Assembly (NCBI RefSeq): GCF_964266745.1
Contig: NZ_CAXWGX010000012.1
Location: 124,001-188,000 of the forward strand
DNA: 64,000 nucleotides
Reading direction: 5' to 3'
From: Propionicimonas sp020161015
GTDB taxonomy: Bacteria > Actinomycetota > Actinomycetes > Propionibacteriales > Propionibacteriaceae
Shown: positions 1 to 7,637 of the stretch, piece after piece
Numbering within the stretch: position 1 is the first letter of the stretch
Layout: every line of letters starts with the position of its first letter
The notes under the pieces: model-generated
What the model saw: only the letters and a program-made list of their open reading frames with translations
What the model was told of the DNA's origin: nothing
Database searches by the model: none
Made by a program: the position numbers and the translations under genes

Positions 1-222
1 AACCTCGGCTTCTCGCACCCGGTGGTCGTCAACGCCCCCGAGGGCATCACGTTCTCGGTGGAGAGCAACACCAAGTTCACCGTCTACGGGATCGACAAGC
101 AGGCTGTGGGCGAGGTTGCCGCCAACATCCGCAAGATCCGCAAGCCCGAGCCGTACAAGGGCAAGGGCGTGCGCTACGCCGGTGAGCGGGTTCGCCGCAA
201 GGTTGGAAAGGCTGGAAAGTAA
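1..222 (+). CDS. rplF: 50S ribosomal protein L6, C-terminal part (5' end outside window)
   Basis: The reading frame is open from the first base and ends at TAA 220-222, giving the last 73 residues of L6. The protein binds 23S rRNA near the base of the stalk. The visible part holds the second L6 domain with the family C-terminal signature: a run through GIDKQAVGEVAANIRKIRKP followed by PYKGKGVRY and a basic tail. The start lies upstream of the window. The stop overlaps the next ATG by one base (TAATG), so it is translationally coupled to rplR within the spc operon. Confidence 0.97.
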   Translation, partial: NLGFSHPVVVNAPEGITFSVESNTKFTVYGIDKQAVGEVAANIRKIRKPEPYKGKGVRYAGERVRRKVGKAGK

Positions 223-599
223 TGGCTATCTCACTGTCGGTGAACAAGGGCATGGCCGACCGCCAGGCGGCGCGGCTGCGCCGTCAGGCCCGCGCTCGCA
301 AGAAGATCGCCGGCTCGCCCGAGCGTCCGCGCCTGGTGGTGTTCCGGTCCAGCCGGCACATCGCCGCCCAGGTGATCGACGACACGACCGGCTCCACGCT
401 GGCGTCGGCGTCCTCGCTGGAGCTGCGTGCCGATTCCGGCGACAAGTCGGCGAAGGCCAAGGCCGTCGGCAAGCTCGTGGCCGAGCGCGCGAAGAAGGCG
501 GGCGTCGAGAACGTCGTCTTCGACCGTGCGGGCAACAAGTACCACGGACGGATCGCGGCGCTGGCTGACAGCGCCCGCGAGGCCGGTCTCGGATTCTGA
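222..599 (+). CDS. rplR: 50S ribosomal protein L18
   Basis: This 125-residue protein has the usual L18 length. L18 binds 5S rRNA with L5 in the central protuberance. The N-terminus is strongly basic (R/K-rich to about residue 30), followed by the SPERPRLVVFRSSRHI core and the C-terminal VVFDRAGNKYHGRIAALAD signature. The ATG at 222 shares one base with the rplF stop. It is the second gene visible in the spc operon and precedes rpsE by 22 nt. Confidence 0.98.
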   Translation: MAISLSVNKGMADRQAARLRRQARARKKIAGSPERPRLVVFRSSRHIAAQVIDDTTGSTLASASSLELRADSGDKSAKAKAVGKLVAERAKKAGVENVVFDRAGNKYHGRIAALADSAREAGLGF

Positions 600-621
600 C
601 GGATCGAAAGGTAAGCAAGCG

Positions 622-1242
622 ATGAATGGAACCCAGCGCCGCGGTGGCGGTGCAGGTACCGGTGGTGAGCAGCGTCGCGGCGGCCGTGAAGACCGTCGTG
701 GCCGCGATGCAGCCGCCGAGAAGGAAAAGAGCCAGTACCTGGAGCGTGTCGTCGCGATCAACCGCGTCGCCAAGGTCGTCCAGGGCGGTCGCCGCTTCAG
801 CTTCACCGCGCTGGTCGTGGTGGGCGATGGCGAGGGCACCGTGGGTGTCGGCTACGGCAAGGCCAAGGAGGTGCCCGCGGCGATCGCCAAGGGTGTCGAG
901 GAGGCCAAGAAGCACTTCTTCCGCGTGCCGCGGGTGCAGGGAACGATTCCCCACCCCGTGCAGGGCGAGAAGGCTGCCGGTGTCGTGATGCTCCGTCCGG
1001 CGTCGCCGGGTACCGGCGTCATCGCCGGTGGCTCGGCCCGGGCGGTGCTCGAGTGCGCCGGCGTGCACGACGTGCTCGCCAAGTCGCTCGGCTCGGACAA
1101 CGCGATCAACGTGGTGCACGCCACCGTGGCTGCGCTGCAGAGCCTGGAGGAGCCGGAGGCGGTGGCCAAGCGCCGCGGTCTCCCGGTGGCCGATGTGACC
1201 CCGGCCGCCATCCTTCGGGCCCGTGAGGAGGGACGTCACTGA
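622..1242 (+). CDS. rpsE: 30S ribosomal protein S5
   Basis: This 206-residue S5 sits at the mRNA entry side of the 30S subunit and contributes to decoding fidelity and helicase activity. An Arg/Gly-rich actinobacterial N-terminal extension (about residues 1-35) precedes the double-stranded RNA-binding S5 domain (RVVAINRVAKVVQGGRRFSF, then VGYGKAKEVPAAI). The C-terminal S5 fold includes VMLRPASPGTGVIAGG. The frame is open further upstream, but the ATG at 622 follows a GAAAGG ribosome site at 605-610 and gives the family-like N-terminus. The stop overlaps the rpmD ATG (TGATG). Confidence 0.97.
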   Translation: MNGTQRRGGGAGTGGEQRRGGREDRRGRDAAAEKEKSQYLERVVAINRVAKVVQGGRRFSFTALVVVGDGEGTVGVGYGKAKEVPAAIAKGVEEAKKHFFRVPRVQGTIPHPVQGEKAAGVVMLRPASPGTGVIAGGSARAVLECAGVHDVLAKSLGSDNAINVVHATVAALQSLEEPEAVAKRRGLPVADVTPAAILRAREEGRH

Positions 1243-1424
1243 TGGCACGACTCAAGGTCACCCAGGTGAAGTCCGGGATCAGTGGGAAGCAGAACCAGCG
1301 CGACACCCTGCGCTCGCTGGGTCTGAAGCGCATCGGCGACGTGGTGGTGATCGAGGACCGGCCCGAGCTCGTGGGCATGGTCAAGACGATCCCGCACCTC
1401 GTCTCCGTCGAGGAGGTCGAGTGA
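1242..1424 (+). CDS. rpmD: 50S ribosomal protein L30
   Basis: This 60-residue L30 has the typical bacterial short form. The sequence shows the ferredoxin-like L30 core: ARLKVTQVKSGISGKQNQRD, then LRSLGLKRIGDVVVIEDRPE. The ATG shares its first base with the last base of the rpsE stop. The next gene, rplO, begins one base after the stop, so L30 and L15 are tightly linked in the spc operon. Confidence 0.98.
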   Translation: MARLKVTQVKSGISGKQNQRDTLRSLGLKRIGDVVVIEDRPELVGMVKTIPHLVSVEEVE

Positions 1425-1425
1425 T

Positions 1426-1866
1426 ATGGCACTGAAGGTCCACCACCTGCGTCCGGCTCCGGGAGCCAAGACCGCCAAGACCCGCGTGGGTCGCGGTGAG
1501 GGCTCCAAGGGCAAGACCGCCGGCCGCGGCACCAAGGGCACCGGCGCGCGGAAGAACACGCCGGAGAACTTCGAGGGCGGGCAGATGCCGCTGCACATGC
1601 GGCTCCCGAAGCTCCGTGGCTTCTCCAACCCGTTCCGCGTCGAGTACCAGGTCGTCAACGTGGCCCGGCTCGCCGAGCTGTTCCCCGAGGGCGGTGCGGT
1701 GACCCCGGCCGACCTCGTGGCCAAGGGCGCCGTCCGCGACGGCCAGCTCGTCAAGGTGCTCGGCAACGGTGAGATCACCGTCGCCGTGCAGGTCAGCGCG
1801 CACGCGTTCTCCGCGTCCGCCAAGGCGAAGATCGAGAAGGCCGGCGGTACCGCCACCGAGCTCTGA
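1426..1866 (+). CDS. rplO: 50S ribosomal protein L15
   Basis: This 146-residue L15 is a late assembly protein of the large subunit. It has the extended Gly/Lys/Arg-rich N-terminus (GRGEGSKGKTAGRGTKG) and the LPKLRGFSNPFRVEYQVVNV segment, then the globular C-terminal domain ending in AKIEKAGGTATEL. It is the last gene of this transcription segment. A strong GC-rich hairpin starts 16 bp after the stop and is followed by the non-coding repeat block that separates it from secY. Confidence 0.98.
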   Translation: MALKVHHLRPAPGAKTAKTRVGRGEGSKGKTAGRGTKGTGARKNTPENFEGGQMPLHMRLPKLRGFSNPFRVEYQVVNVARLAELFPEGGAVTPADLVAKGAVRDGQLVKVLGNGEITVAVQVSAHAFSASAKAKIEKAGGTATEL

Positions 1867-1881
1867 TCGACCGCAGTCAAC

Positions 1882-1911
1882 GAAGGCCCCCGGCAGTTGC
1901 CGGGGGCCTTC
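1882..1911 (+). terminator. Stem-loop terminator after rplO
   Basis: A perfect 12-bp stem, GAAGGCCCCCGG paired with CCGGGGGCCTTC, encloses a 6-nt loop (CAGTTG); two more bases could pair inside the loop. It lies 16 bp after the rplO stop. There is only a short pyrimidine stretch and no long T-run after it, which is common for actinobacterial terminators. It predicts a transcription end or attenuation between L15 and SecY. Confidence 0.75.
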
Positions 1912-1944
1912 TGCGTTCCCGGGTTGCCGGACTCCCGCCTGTGC

Positions 1945-2012
1945 CGAGGGCCAGCCTTATGGCCGAGGGCCAGCACCGGGGGGCGAGCCCTCGGCGTCAA
2001 GGCTGGCCCTCG
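1945..2012. repeat. Palindromic intergenic repeat, copy 1A
   Basis: The outer arms CGAGGGCCAGCCTT (1945-1958) and AAGGCTGGCCCTCG (1999-2012) are perfect inverted repeats. The inner arms GCCGAGGGC (1962-1970) and GCCCTCGGC (1987-1995) are also perfect, leaving a 16-nt loop. The inner and outer arms are themselves related and offset by 19 bp. Close copies occur at 2075, 2414, 50188 and 50331. The element has no coding content and its function is unknown. Confidence 0.85.
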
Positions 2013-2074
2013 ATCATGGGTCGAGGTGTTCCACGATCACGCCCGCGGCGCGCTTTCCTGCGTCCCGCTTGTGC

Positions 2075-2209
2075 CGAGGACCAGCTTTGTGGCCGAGGGC
2101 CAGCACCGGGGGGCGAGCCCTCGGCGTGAAGGCTGGCCCTCGATGGTGAGGACTGGCCTTCGCCTCGGCGGACTGGCCTTCGACCCGGCAGGCTGACTCT
2201 GGGCACGGG
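2075..2209. repeat. Palindromic repeat copy 1B with 20-bp right-hand units
   Basis: This is a second copy 130 bp after copy 1A, with inner arms identical to copy 1A (2092-2100 and 2117-2125) and an outer left arm altered at a few bases. On its right side GGCTGGCC-like units recur at 2131, 2151, 2171 and 2191, exactly 20 bp apart, decaying with distance from the centre. The flanks GTGCCGAGG at 1941 and 2071 also match, so copies 1A and 1B probably arose by duplication. Confidence 0.8.
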
Positions 2210-2250
2210 GGCGTGCCTGCCGGGTGGGACCGTCTTCGGCGAGCGTGTGA

Positions 2251-2330
2251 ACCGCCGACGTGGGGTGCCGGCCGCCGACGTAGGGTGCCGGCCGCCGACG
2301 AGGGAGCGCCGGCCGCCGAGGTGAAGGTGG
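2251..2330. repeat. Second, unrelated 20-bp tandem repeat
   Basis: Units beginning GCCGCCGACG followed by TRGGGTGCCG start at 2251, 2271 and 2291, with a degenerate fourth unit at about 2312 (21-bp step). The unit sequence differs from the GGCCAGCC family on either side but has the same 20-bp period. No reading frame here is supported. Confidence 0.7.
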
Positions 2331-2413
2331 CCCAAGCTCCCTGCGTTCGTTGTCAGGGAGCCCCGGGCGGACGGCGGCGCCTCGCCGACGTCACGTCTGC
2401 GTCCGGTCTGCGC

Positions 2414-2541
2414 AGAGGGCCAGCCTTGTGGCCGAGGGCCAGCACCGGGGGCCTAGCCCTCGGCATGAAGGCTGGCGCTCGAGCGGGAAGGCTGGCGCTC
2501 GAGCGGGAGGGCTGGCGCTCGAGTGGGAAGGGCGGCCCTCG
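2414..2541. repeat. Palindromic repeat copy 1C with four 20-bp right-hand units
   Basis: Left arm GAGGGCCAGCCTT lies at 2415-2427, inner arms GCCGAGGGC at 2431-2439 and GCCCTCGGC at 2456-2464, and the right arm begins at 2468. The right arm continues as a tandem array whose GGCTGGCGCTCGAG-type units start at 2470, 2490, 2510 and 2530, a strict 20-bp period. The third unit differs by few bases and the fourth is more diverged. Each unit carries the palindrome GCTCGAGC or a variant. Confidence 0.85.
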
Positions 2542-2617
2542 GCGGGGCGCTGGGAGGGCGGGGACGGACGGCGGGACGCCCGCGTCCGGCGATGCGGGAA
2601 ACCGGCGCTCGCCTTGA

Positions 2618-2623
2618 TAGAGT
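2618..2623 (+). promoter_or_regulatory. Possible -10 element for secY
   Basis: TAGAGT at 2618-2623 resembles the actinobacterial TANNNT -10 hexamer and would start a leader of about 75 nt for secY. No clear -35 is seen. An AAGGAG ribosome site lies at 2689-2694. If real, secY-adk-map is transcribed apart from the upstream ribosomal genes. Confidence 0.4.
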
Positions 2624-2706
2624 TTGCCGGGTTGTCTGGGCGCACTGCCGCGGCGACTGGACGGTGCTGTGCCGCAGCGCCTCGAGGTAAGGAGTAGGTC
2701 CACTAC

Positions 2707-4029
2707 ATGCTCTCCGCATTCGCGAACGCGCTACGGACGCCCGACCTGCGCAGGAAGATCCTGTTCACGCTGATGATCCTCGCCGTGTTCCGGCTCGGTT
2801 CGACGATCCCGACCCCGAACGTGAACATCGTCAACGTCGACCAGTGCCGGGCCCAGGCCACGGCGGGCGACGCTGCGGGCCTGTACTCGATGATCCAGCT
2901 CTTCTCCGGCGGCGCGCTGCTCCAGCTGGCCATCTTCGCGCTGGGGATCATGCCCTACATCACCGCGAGCATCATCCTCCAGCTGCTGACCGTGGTGATC
3001 CCGCGGCTCGAGGCGCTGAAGAAGGAGGGTGCGTCCGGCACGCAGAAGATCACCCAGTACACGCGCTACCTCACGCTGGTGCTGGCCGTCCTGAACTCGA
3101 CGGCGTTCGTGACGCTCGCCGTCAACGGCCAGCTCTTCCAGGGCTGCTCGCTCGACCTGGTCTACGACAAGAGCATCTTCCCGATCATCACGATGATCCT
3201 GACCATGACGGCAGGCACCGGCGTGATCATGTGGCTCGGCGAGCTGATCACCGACCGTGGCGTCGGCAACGGCATGTCGGTGATGATCTTCACCCAGATC
3301 GCCGCGCAGTTCCCCGCGTCCCTGTGGGCCATCAAGATGAGCCGTGAGGGTGCGCAGGGCTGGTTCGTGTTCGCCATCGTGCTCGCGATCGGCCTGGCGG
3401 TCATGCTGGGCGTCATCTTCATGGAGCAGGCGCAGCGCCGCATCCCGGTGCAGTACGCCAAGCGCATGGTGGGGCGCCGGCTTCTCGGCGGCTCGACGAC
3501 CTACATCCCGTTGAAGGTGAACCAGGCCGGCGTCATCCCGGTCATCTTCGCCTCCTCGATGCTGTACCTGCCCGTGCTGTACGCGCAGTTCCAGCCCGGG
3601 ACGGCGGAGAACCCGAACCCGGTCTCCAACTGGATCGCGACCAACCTGACCACCGGCAGCTGGGCCTACGAGCTGCTGTTCTTCGCGATGATCATCTTCT
3701 TCGCCTACTTCTACGTCTCGATCACCTTCGACCCGGTCGAGGTCAGCGACAACATGAAGAAGTACGGCGGCTTCATCCCGGGCGTCCGCGCCGGCGGTCC
3801 CACCGAGCGGTACCTCGCGCACGTCCTGTCCCGGCTCACGGCCCCCGGCGCCCTGTACCTGGCGATCATCTCGCTGATCCCGGCGGTGGCGTTCATCATG
3901 CTGGGGACGCACAACAAGTTCCCCTTCGGCGGTACATCGATCCTGATCATCGTCGGAGTGGGCCTGGACACTGTGAAGCAGATCCAGAGCCAGTTGCAGC
4001 AACGAAACTACGAAGGATTCCTCAGATGA
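2707..4029 (+). CDS. secY: Preprotein translocase subunit SecY
   Basis: This 440-residue SecY is the channel-forming subunit of the Sec translocase in the cytoplasmic membrane, partnering SecE, SecG and SecA. Ten membrane helices are apparent. Recognisable motifs are FRLGSTIPTPNV near the N-terminus, the plug-side FSGGALLQLAIFALGIMPYI segment and the cytosolic loops KRMVGRRLLGG and FIPGVRAGGPTERYL. The C-terminus GLDTVKQIQSQLQQRNYEGF is typical. It overlaps adk by 4 nt (ATGA), so the two are coupled. The upstream gap contains repeats rather than the usual direct junction with rplO. Confidence 0.98.
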   Translation: MLSAFANALRTPDLRRKILFTLMILAVFRLGSTIPTPNVNIVNVDQCRAQATAGDAAGLYSMIQLFSGGALLQLAIFALGIMPYITASIILQLLTVVIPRLEALKKEGASGTQKITQYTRYLTLVLAVLNSTAFVTLAVNGQLFQGCSLDLVYDKSIFPIITMILTMTAGTGVIMWLGELITDRGVGNGMSVMIFTQIAAQFPASLWAIKMSREGAQGWFVFAIVLAIGLAVMLGVIFMEQAQRRIPVQYAKRMVGRRLLGGSTTYIPLKVNQAGVIPVIFASSMLYLPVLYAQFQPGTAENPNPVSNWIATNLTTGSWAYELLFFAMIIFFAYFYVSITFDPVEVSDNMKKYGGFIPGVRAGGPTERYLAHVLSRLTAPGALYLAIISLIPAVAFIMLGTHNKFPFGGTSILIIVGVGLDTVKQIQSQLQQRNYEGFLR

Positions 4030-4598
4030 GACTGCTCATCATGGGCCCCCCCGGTGTCGGGAAGGGAACCCAGGCCGTGGGCATCGCCGCCCACTACGGC
4101 ATTCCTGCCATCTCCACCGGAGACATCTTCCGGGCCAACGTCAAGAACCAGACCCCGCTGGGCCAGGAGGTCTCCCGGATCATGGCCGAAGGTGGCTATG
4201 TCCCCGACGAGATCACCAACGCCATCGTGGCCGACCGGCTTACCGAGGCGGACGCGGCGGAGGGCTGGCTGCTCGACGGCTACCCGCGCACCGCGGGCCA
4301 GGTCGCTGCGCTCGACGACGAGCTCGCCCGGACCGGGCAGGCCATCGACGCGGTCATCTCGCTGGTCGCCGACACCGACGTGCTGGTGGAGCGCCTGCTC
4401 AAGCGTGCCGAGCTCGAGGGCCGCGCGGACGACAACGCCGAGACCATCCGCAACCGCATGGTGATCTACACCGAGGCCACCGACCCGCTGCTCGCCACCT
4501 ACCGCGAGCGCGGCCTGCTGGTCGAGGTCGACGGCATCGGCAGCATCGACGAGGTCGCCGGACGGATCACCACGGCCCTCGACGCCGTACGCGCCTGA
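4026..4598 (+). CDS. adk: Adenylate kinase (short form)
   Basis: This 190-residue enzyme interconverts ATP+AMP and 2 ADP in the cytoplasm. The P-loop GPPGVGKGTQ is at residues 7-16, the AMP-binding ISTGDIFRANV segment follows, and DGYPRTAGQ is the NMP/core signature. The LID is the short version, as in many actinomycetes, without the zinc-binding cysteines of the long form. The start overlaps the secY stop by 4 nt, and the gene continues the secY-adk-map unit. Confidence 0.97.
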   Translation: MRLLIMGPPGVGKGTQAVGIAAHYGIPAISTGDIFRANVKNQTPLGQEVSRIMAEGGYVPDEITNAIVADRLTEADAAEGWLLDGYPRTAGQVAALDDELARTGQAIDAVISLVADTDVLVERLLKRAELEGRADDNAETIRNRMVIYTEATDPLLATYRERGLLVEVDGIGSIDEVAGRITTALDAVRA

Positions 4599-4623
4599 GC
4601 GCGGCGACGGACACGGGAGAACC

Positions 4624-5466
4624 ATGGCGCGACGCTCGCCCATCGAGCTGAAGTCGGCGGAGCAGATCCTTCGGATGCGCTCCGCCGGCCTCGTCGTCGC
4701 ACGGACGCTCCAGGCCGTGCGGGCCGGCGCCCGCCCCGGCGTCACCACCGCGGAACTGGACGCGATCGCGCGCGAGCAGATCGCCTCCGCGGGCGCGGTG
4801 TCGTCCTTCCTCGGCTACGGCGGCGGCTTCGGGCTGCCGCCGTACCCGGCCGTGACCTGCATCTCGGTGAACGCCGAGATCGTGCACGGCATCCCGGGAT
4901 CGCGGGTGCTGGCCGAGGGCGACCTCGTCAGCGTCGACTTCGGTGTCTCCCTGGACGGGTGGCACGGCGACTCCGCGATCACCTTCGCCGTCGGCACGCC
5001 CAGCCCCGAGGTCGCCGCGCTCAGCGAGGCGACGAGGGACTCCCTGTGGGCGGGCATCGCCGCCGCCCGCATCGGCGGGCACGTCGGCGACATCGGCCAC
5101 GCGGTGGAGACCTCCGTGCGCTCGCACGGTCGCCGCTACGGCATCATCGCCGAGTACACGGGCCACGGGATCGGCACGGCCATGCACCAGCCGCCGGACG
5201 TCCCCAACCTCGGCCGCCCCGGGCGCGGGGAACTGCTCACCAAGGGCATCTGCCTCGCGGTGGAGCCGATGGTCACCCTCGGCTCGGCGTCCACCGTGAC
5301 GCTGGACGACGAGTGGACGGTGGTCACCAGGGACGGCTCCATCGCCGCGCACTGGGAGCACACCATCGCCCTCACGGGTTCCGGTGTCTGGGTGCTCACC
5401 GCCGAGGACGGCGGGGAGGCCGAGCTCACGGCCCGCGGAGTGCCGTTCGGCCCGCTGGGCTCCTGA
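4624..5466 (+). CDS. map: Type I methionine aminopeptidase
   Basis: This 280-residue enzyme removes the initiator Met from nascent proteins. It has the pita-bread fold with metal ligands visible as VDFGVSLDGWHGDSA (two Asp), GHGIGTAMH (His), LAVEPMV (Glu) and EHTIALT (Glu). The ATG at 4624 follows a GGGAGA ribosome site. It directly follows adk. In most actinomycetes infA and rpmJ come next; here the next gene is a ketopantoate-reductase relative that shares one base with the map stop (TGATG). Confidence 0.97.
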   Translation: MARRSPIELKSAEQILRMRSAGLVVARTLQAVRAGARPGVTTAELDAIAREQIASAGAVSSFLGYGGGFGLPPYPAVTCISVNAEIVHGIPGSRVLAEGDLVSVDFGVSLDGWHGDSAITFAVGTPSPEVAALSEATRDSLWAGIAAARIGGHVGDIGHAVETSVRSHGRRYGIIAEYTGHGIGTAMHQPPDVPNLGRPGRGELLTKGICLAVEPMVTLGSASTVTLDDEWTVVTRDGSIAAHWEHTIALTGSGVWVLTAEDGGEAELTARGVPFGPLGS

Positions 5467-6392
5467 TGCGCCCCCGCATCGTGGTCGTCGGCCTCGGTGG
5501 GGTCGGGGCCGGCTACGGCAGCATGCTGCTGGACGCGGGCGAGGACCTGGGGGTCGTCGCCGATGCCGGGCGTGCCGCCCGGTACGCCGCCCAGCCCACG
5601 GTCGTCAACGGGCGCCCGTACGACTTCCCCCTCGCTGCCCCGGACGACGGCCCGGCGGACGTGGCCATCGTCGCGGTCAAGCGCGGGGCCCTCGCGGAGG
5701 CGATCGAGCTGCTCCGGCCCCACGTGGGCGCGGGCACCGTGGTGCTGAGCCTGCTCAACGGCATCGACAGCGAGGACGAGCTGTCCGCCGCGTTCCCGCA
5801 GGCGGTCGTCCTGCTCGCCATGAGCGTCGGCATCGACGCGGTCCGCTCCGGTCGCGAGGTCCGCTTCTCCTCACTGGGACGCATCGTCTTCGGCGAGCCG
5901 GCCAACCCCGGGCCGAGGGCGGCCGAAGTGGAGCGGGTCGCTGCCATCCTGCGGCGAGCGGGGATCGCCCACGAGGTGCCGGCCGACATGGTGCACGAGC
6001 TGTGGTGGAAGTTCCTGATCAACGTGGGGGTGAACCAGGTGTCGGCGGTCATCGGCGCGCCGTACCGGGTGCTCCAGCAACGGGACCAGCCCGCGCGCGC
6101 GGTGATGATCGCCGCGCAGCGGGAGGTGATCGCCGTCGCGAACGCGAGCGGCGTCCGGCTCACCGAGGCCGATCTCGAGCGCTGGCTGGACGTGCTCGAC
6201 GGCCTCGGCCCGGACAACTACACCTCGATGGCACAGGACGCCCTCGCGGGACGCCCCACGGAGGTGGACAGCTTCGCGGGAACGGTCGTCGAACTCGGAC
6301 GCCGGACCGGCGTGCCGGTGCCGGTGAACACGGTCCTCCACGGGTTGCTGAAGGGCCAGGAGGCCGTGGCGGCAGTCGCGACACGGGGCTGA
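5466..6392 (+). CDS. Ketopantoate reductase family (PanE/ApbA) oxidoreductase
   Basis: This 308-residue protein has the two-domain family length. The family reduces 2-dehydropantoate to pantoate with NADPH in CoA synthesis, although many paralogues act on other substrates. An N-terminal Rossmann motif VVGLGGVGAGYGSML is present. The catalytic Lys lies in ELWWKFLINVGVNQVSAV, and the C-terminal domain has PTEVDSFAGTVVELGRR and PVPVNTVLHGLL. The ATG at 5466 shares a base with the map stop and gives the natural N-terminus, although the frame is open further upstream. Substrate is not provable from sequence, so no symbol is given. Confidence 0.88.
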   Translation: MRPRIVVVGLGGVGAGYGSMLLDAGEDLGVVADAGRAARYAAQPTVVNGRPYDFPLAAPDDGPADVAIVAVKRGALAEAIELLRPHVGAGTVVLSLLNGIDSEDELSAAFPQAVVLLAMSVGIDAVRSGREVRFSSLGRIVFGEPANPGPRAAEVERVAAILRRAGIAHEVPADMVHELWWKFLINVGVNQVSAVIGAPYRVLQQRDQPARAVMIAAQREVIAVANASGVRLTEADLERWLDVLDGLGPDNYTSMAQDALAGRPTEVDSFAGTVVELGRRTGVPVPVNTVLHGLLKGQEAVAAVATRG

Positions 6393-6438
6393 CCCGCGGC
6401 GCCCGCTGCGGACGCCTGCCCGGCGCCGCTCCCCGCCG

Positions 6439-7569
6439 CTACTGCTGAGGGGCCTTCCACTGCCAGGCGCCGTGCGCGGAGTGCGGCCGGAAGCCGACCA
6501 GGGTGTTGATCGCGAGCATGTGGTCGTTCTCGCCGGCGTTCCAGGTGTCGACGTAGCGGGCACCCGGCTGGTCCATGGCCAGCGCCTGGAGGTTCGCCGC
6601 CTTGAGCAGCAGGCCGAGTCGGTGTCCGCGGTGGGGCGCGGCGACGACCGTCGTCCACTGCTCGGGGCGGTGGGGGTGCGCGTCGTGCACGTGGAGCTCG
6701 GTCAGGCCCGCCACCTCGCCGGTCTCGCGGGCGATGGCGATGGTGAACAGCGAGTGCCCGGTGCGGTGCTTGCGCTCGTCGTTGTGGCGCACGCGCTCGG
6801 CGTCCCAGTTCTCCGGCTCCCAGTCGACCTCGCCCAGCGGCGCGTCCGAGGACAGCGTCCGGTACATCGCCGCCAGCCGGTCGAGGTGCTCCGGCGGGGT
6901 GTTCCCCACCCACGACTCGATCCGGTAGGCAGGCAGGGCGCGTTCCTCGGCCTCGGCCCGCAGGGCCGCCAGCCGTGCCGGCGGGACGGGCAGCGGCAGG
7001 CGCGACTGGCGCTCGACCTGCGCCAGCGAGAGCCCGAGCGAGAGCGCGAACTCGGAGGCGCGGTCGCGCGGCAGTTCGTCGTCGCCGTCCCTCGCCCGCA
7101 GGCGGGGGCCGTCGGCGGGCAGGCCGACGAAGTGGTCCGACCAGGCCACGATCGTGTCCCGGTCGTGTTGGAGGGCGATTCGCACGGCCTCCTCCCACAA
7201 CGCGGTGCCGATGCCCTGGCGGCGCGCACCGGCGTCCACCTGGCAGTAGGTGTCGTCGGCGAGGTGCCGGTTGTCGGCCAGCGGCAGGGAGAACTCGATC
7301 GTCCCCAGGATCGGGGACGGTTCCGCAGGCACCTCCGGCAACCCGAACCGCCCGACCGGCGCCGGCTCGGGGGCCGGCCCGGGAAGGGCGACCAGGAGGC
7401 CCTTGATCGCGGTGCGCTCGTCGGCGTGGTTGTTGCGGTTCCACTCCGCGGCGATGGCGAGGTCCTCGCCCATCAGCTCCGTGGTGTTCGCGACCTCGAG
7501 GTCGTGCAGCGCGTCGTAGACCCAGGCGGCAGCGCCGGGCGGCGCCTCGCGCAGATGGAAAGCCGGCAT
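6439..7569 (-). CDS. GNAT family N-acetyltransferase, two-domain
   Basis: This 376-residue protein resembles tandem GNAT proteins of the mycothiol synthase (MshD)-like group. Each half has a GNAT-type acetyl-CoA segment, for example QVDAGARRQGIGTALWEEAV in the first half and VAAPHRGHRLGLLLKAANLQ in the second. The C-terminus DTWNAGENDHMLAINTLVGF is a common end in this group. The substrate is unknown. It is convergent with the preceding reductase, with a 46-bp gap, and divergent from the RDD gene. Confidence 0.85.
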   Translation of the reverse strand: MPAFHLREAPPGAAAWVYDALHDLEVANTTELMGEDLAIAAEWNRNNHADERTAIKGLLVALPGPAPEPAPVGRFGLPEVPAEPSPILGTIEFSLPLADNRHLADDTYCQVDAGARRQGIGTALWEEAVRIALQHDRDTIVAWSDHFVGLPADGPRLRARDGDDELPRDRASEFALSLGLSLAQVERQSRLPLPVPPARLAALRAEAEERALPAYRIESWVGNTPPEHLDRLAAMYRTLSSDAPLGEVDWEPENWDAERVRHNDERKHRTGHSLFTIAIARETGEVAGLTELHVHDAHPHRPEQWTTVVAAPHRGHRLGLLLKAANLQALAMDQPGARYVDTWNAGENDHMLAINTLVGFRPHSAHGAWQWKAPQQ

Positions 7570-7625
7570 CGGCGCAGGATAGCCCGATCGGTGCGCCGTG
7601 CGAAGGGGGCGGGGACGCCGGCGGT

Positions 7626-7631
7626 TACCCT
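7626..7631 (+). promoter_or_regulatory. -10 hexamer positioned for leaderless start of the RDD gene
   Basis: TACCCT ends exactly 6 nt before the GTG at 7638, so transcription would begin at or beside the start codon. No Shine-Dalgarno sequence is seen upstream. The same geometry recurs before several other GTG-start genes in the window. Confidence 0.55.
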
Positions 7632-7637
7632 TGTCCG

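Noticed and set aside
1897..2617. Short open frames across the first repeat block
   Set aside because: Their translations just reflect the tandem repeats in several frames, codon use is unlike neighbouring genes and no ribosome sites fit.
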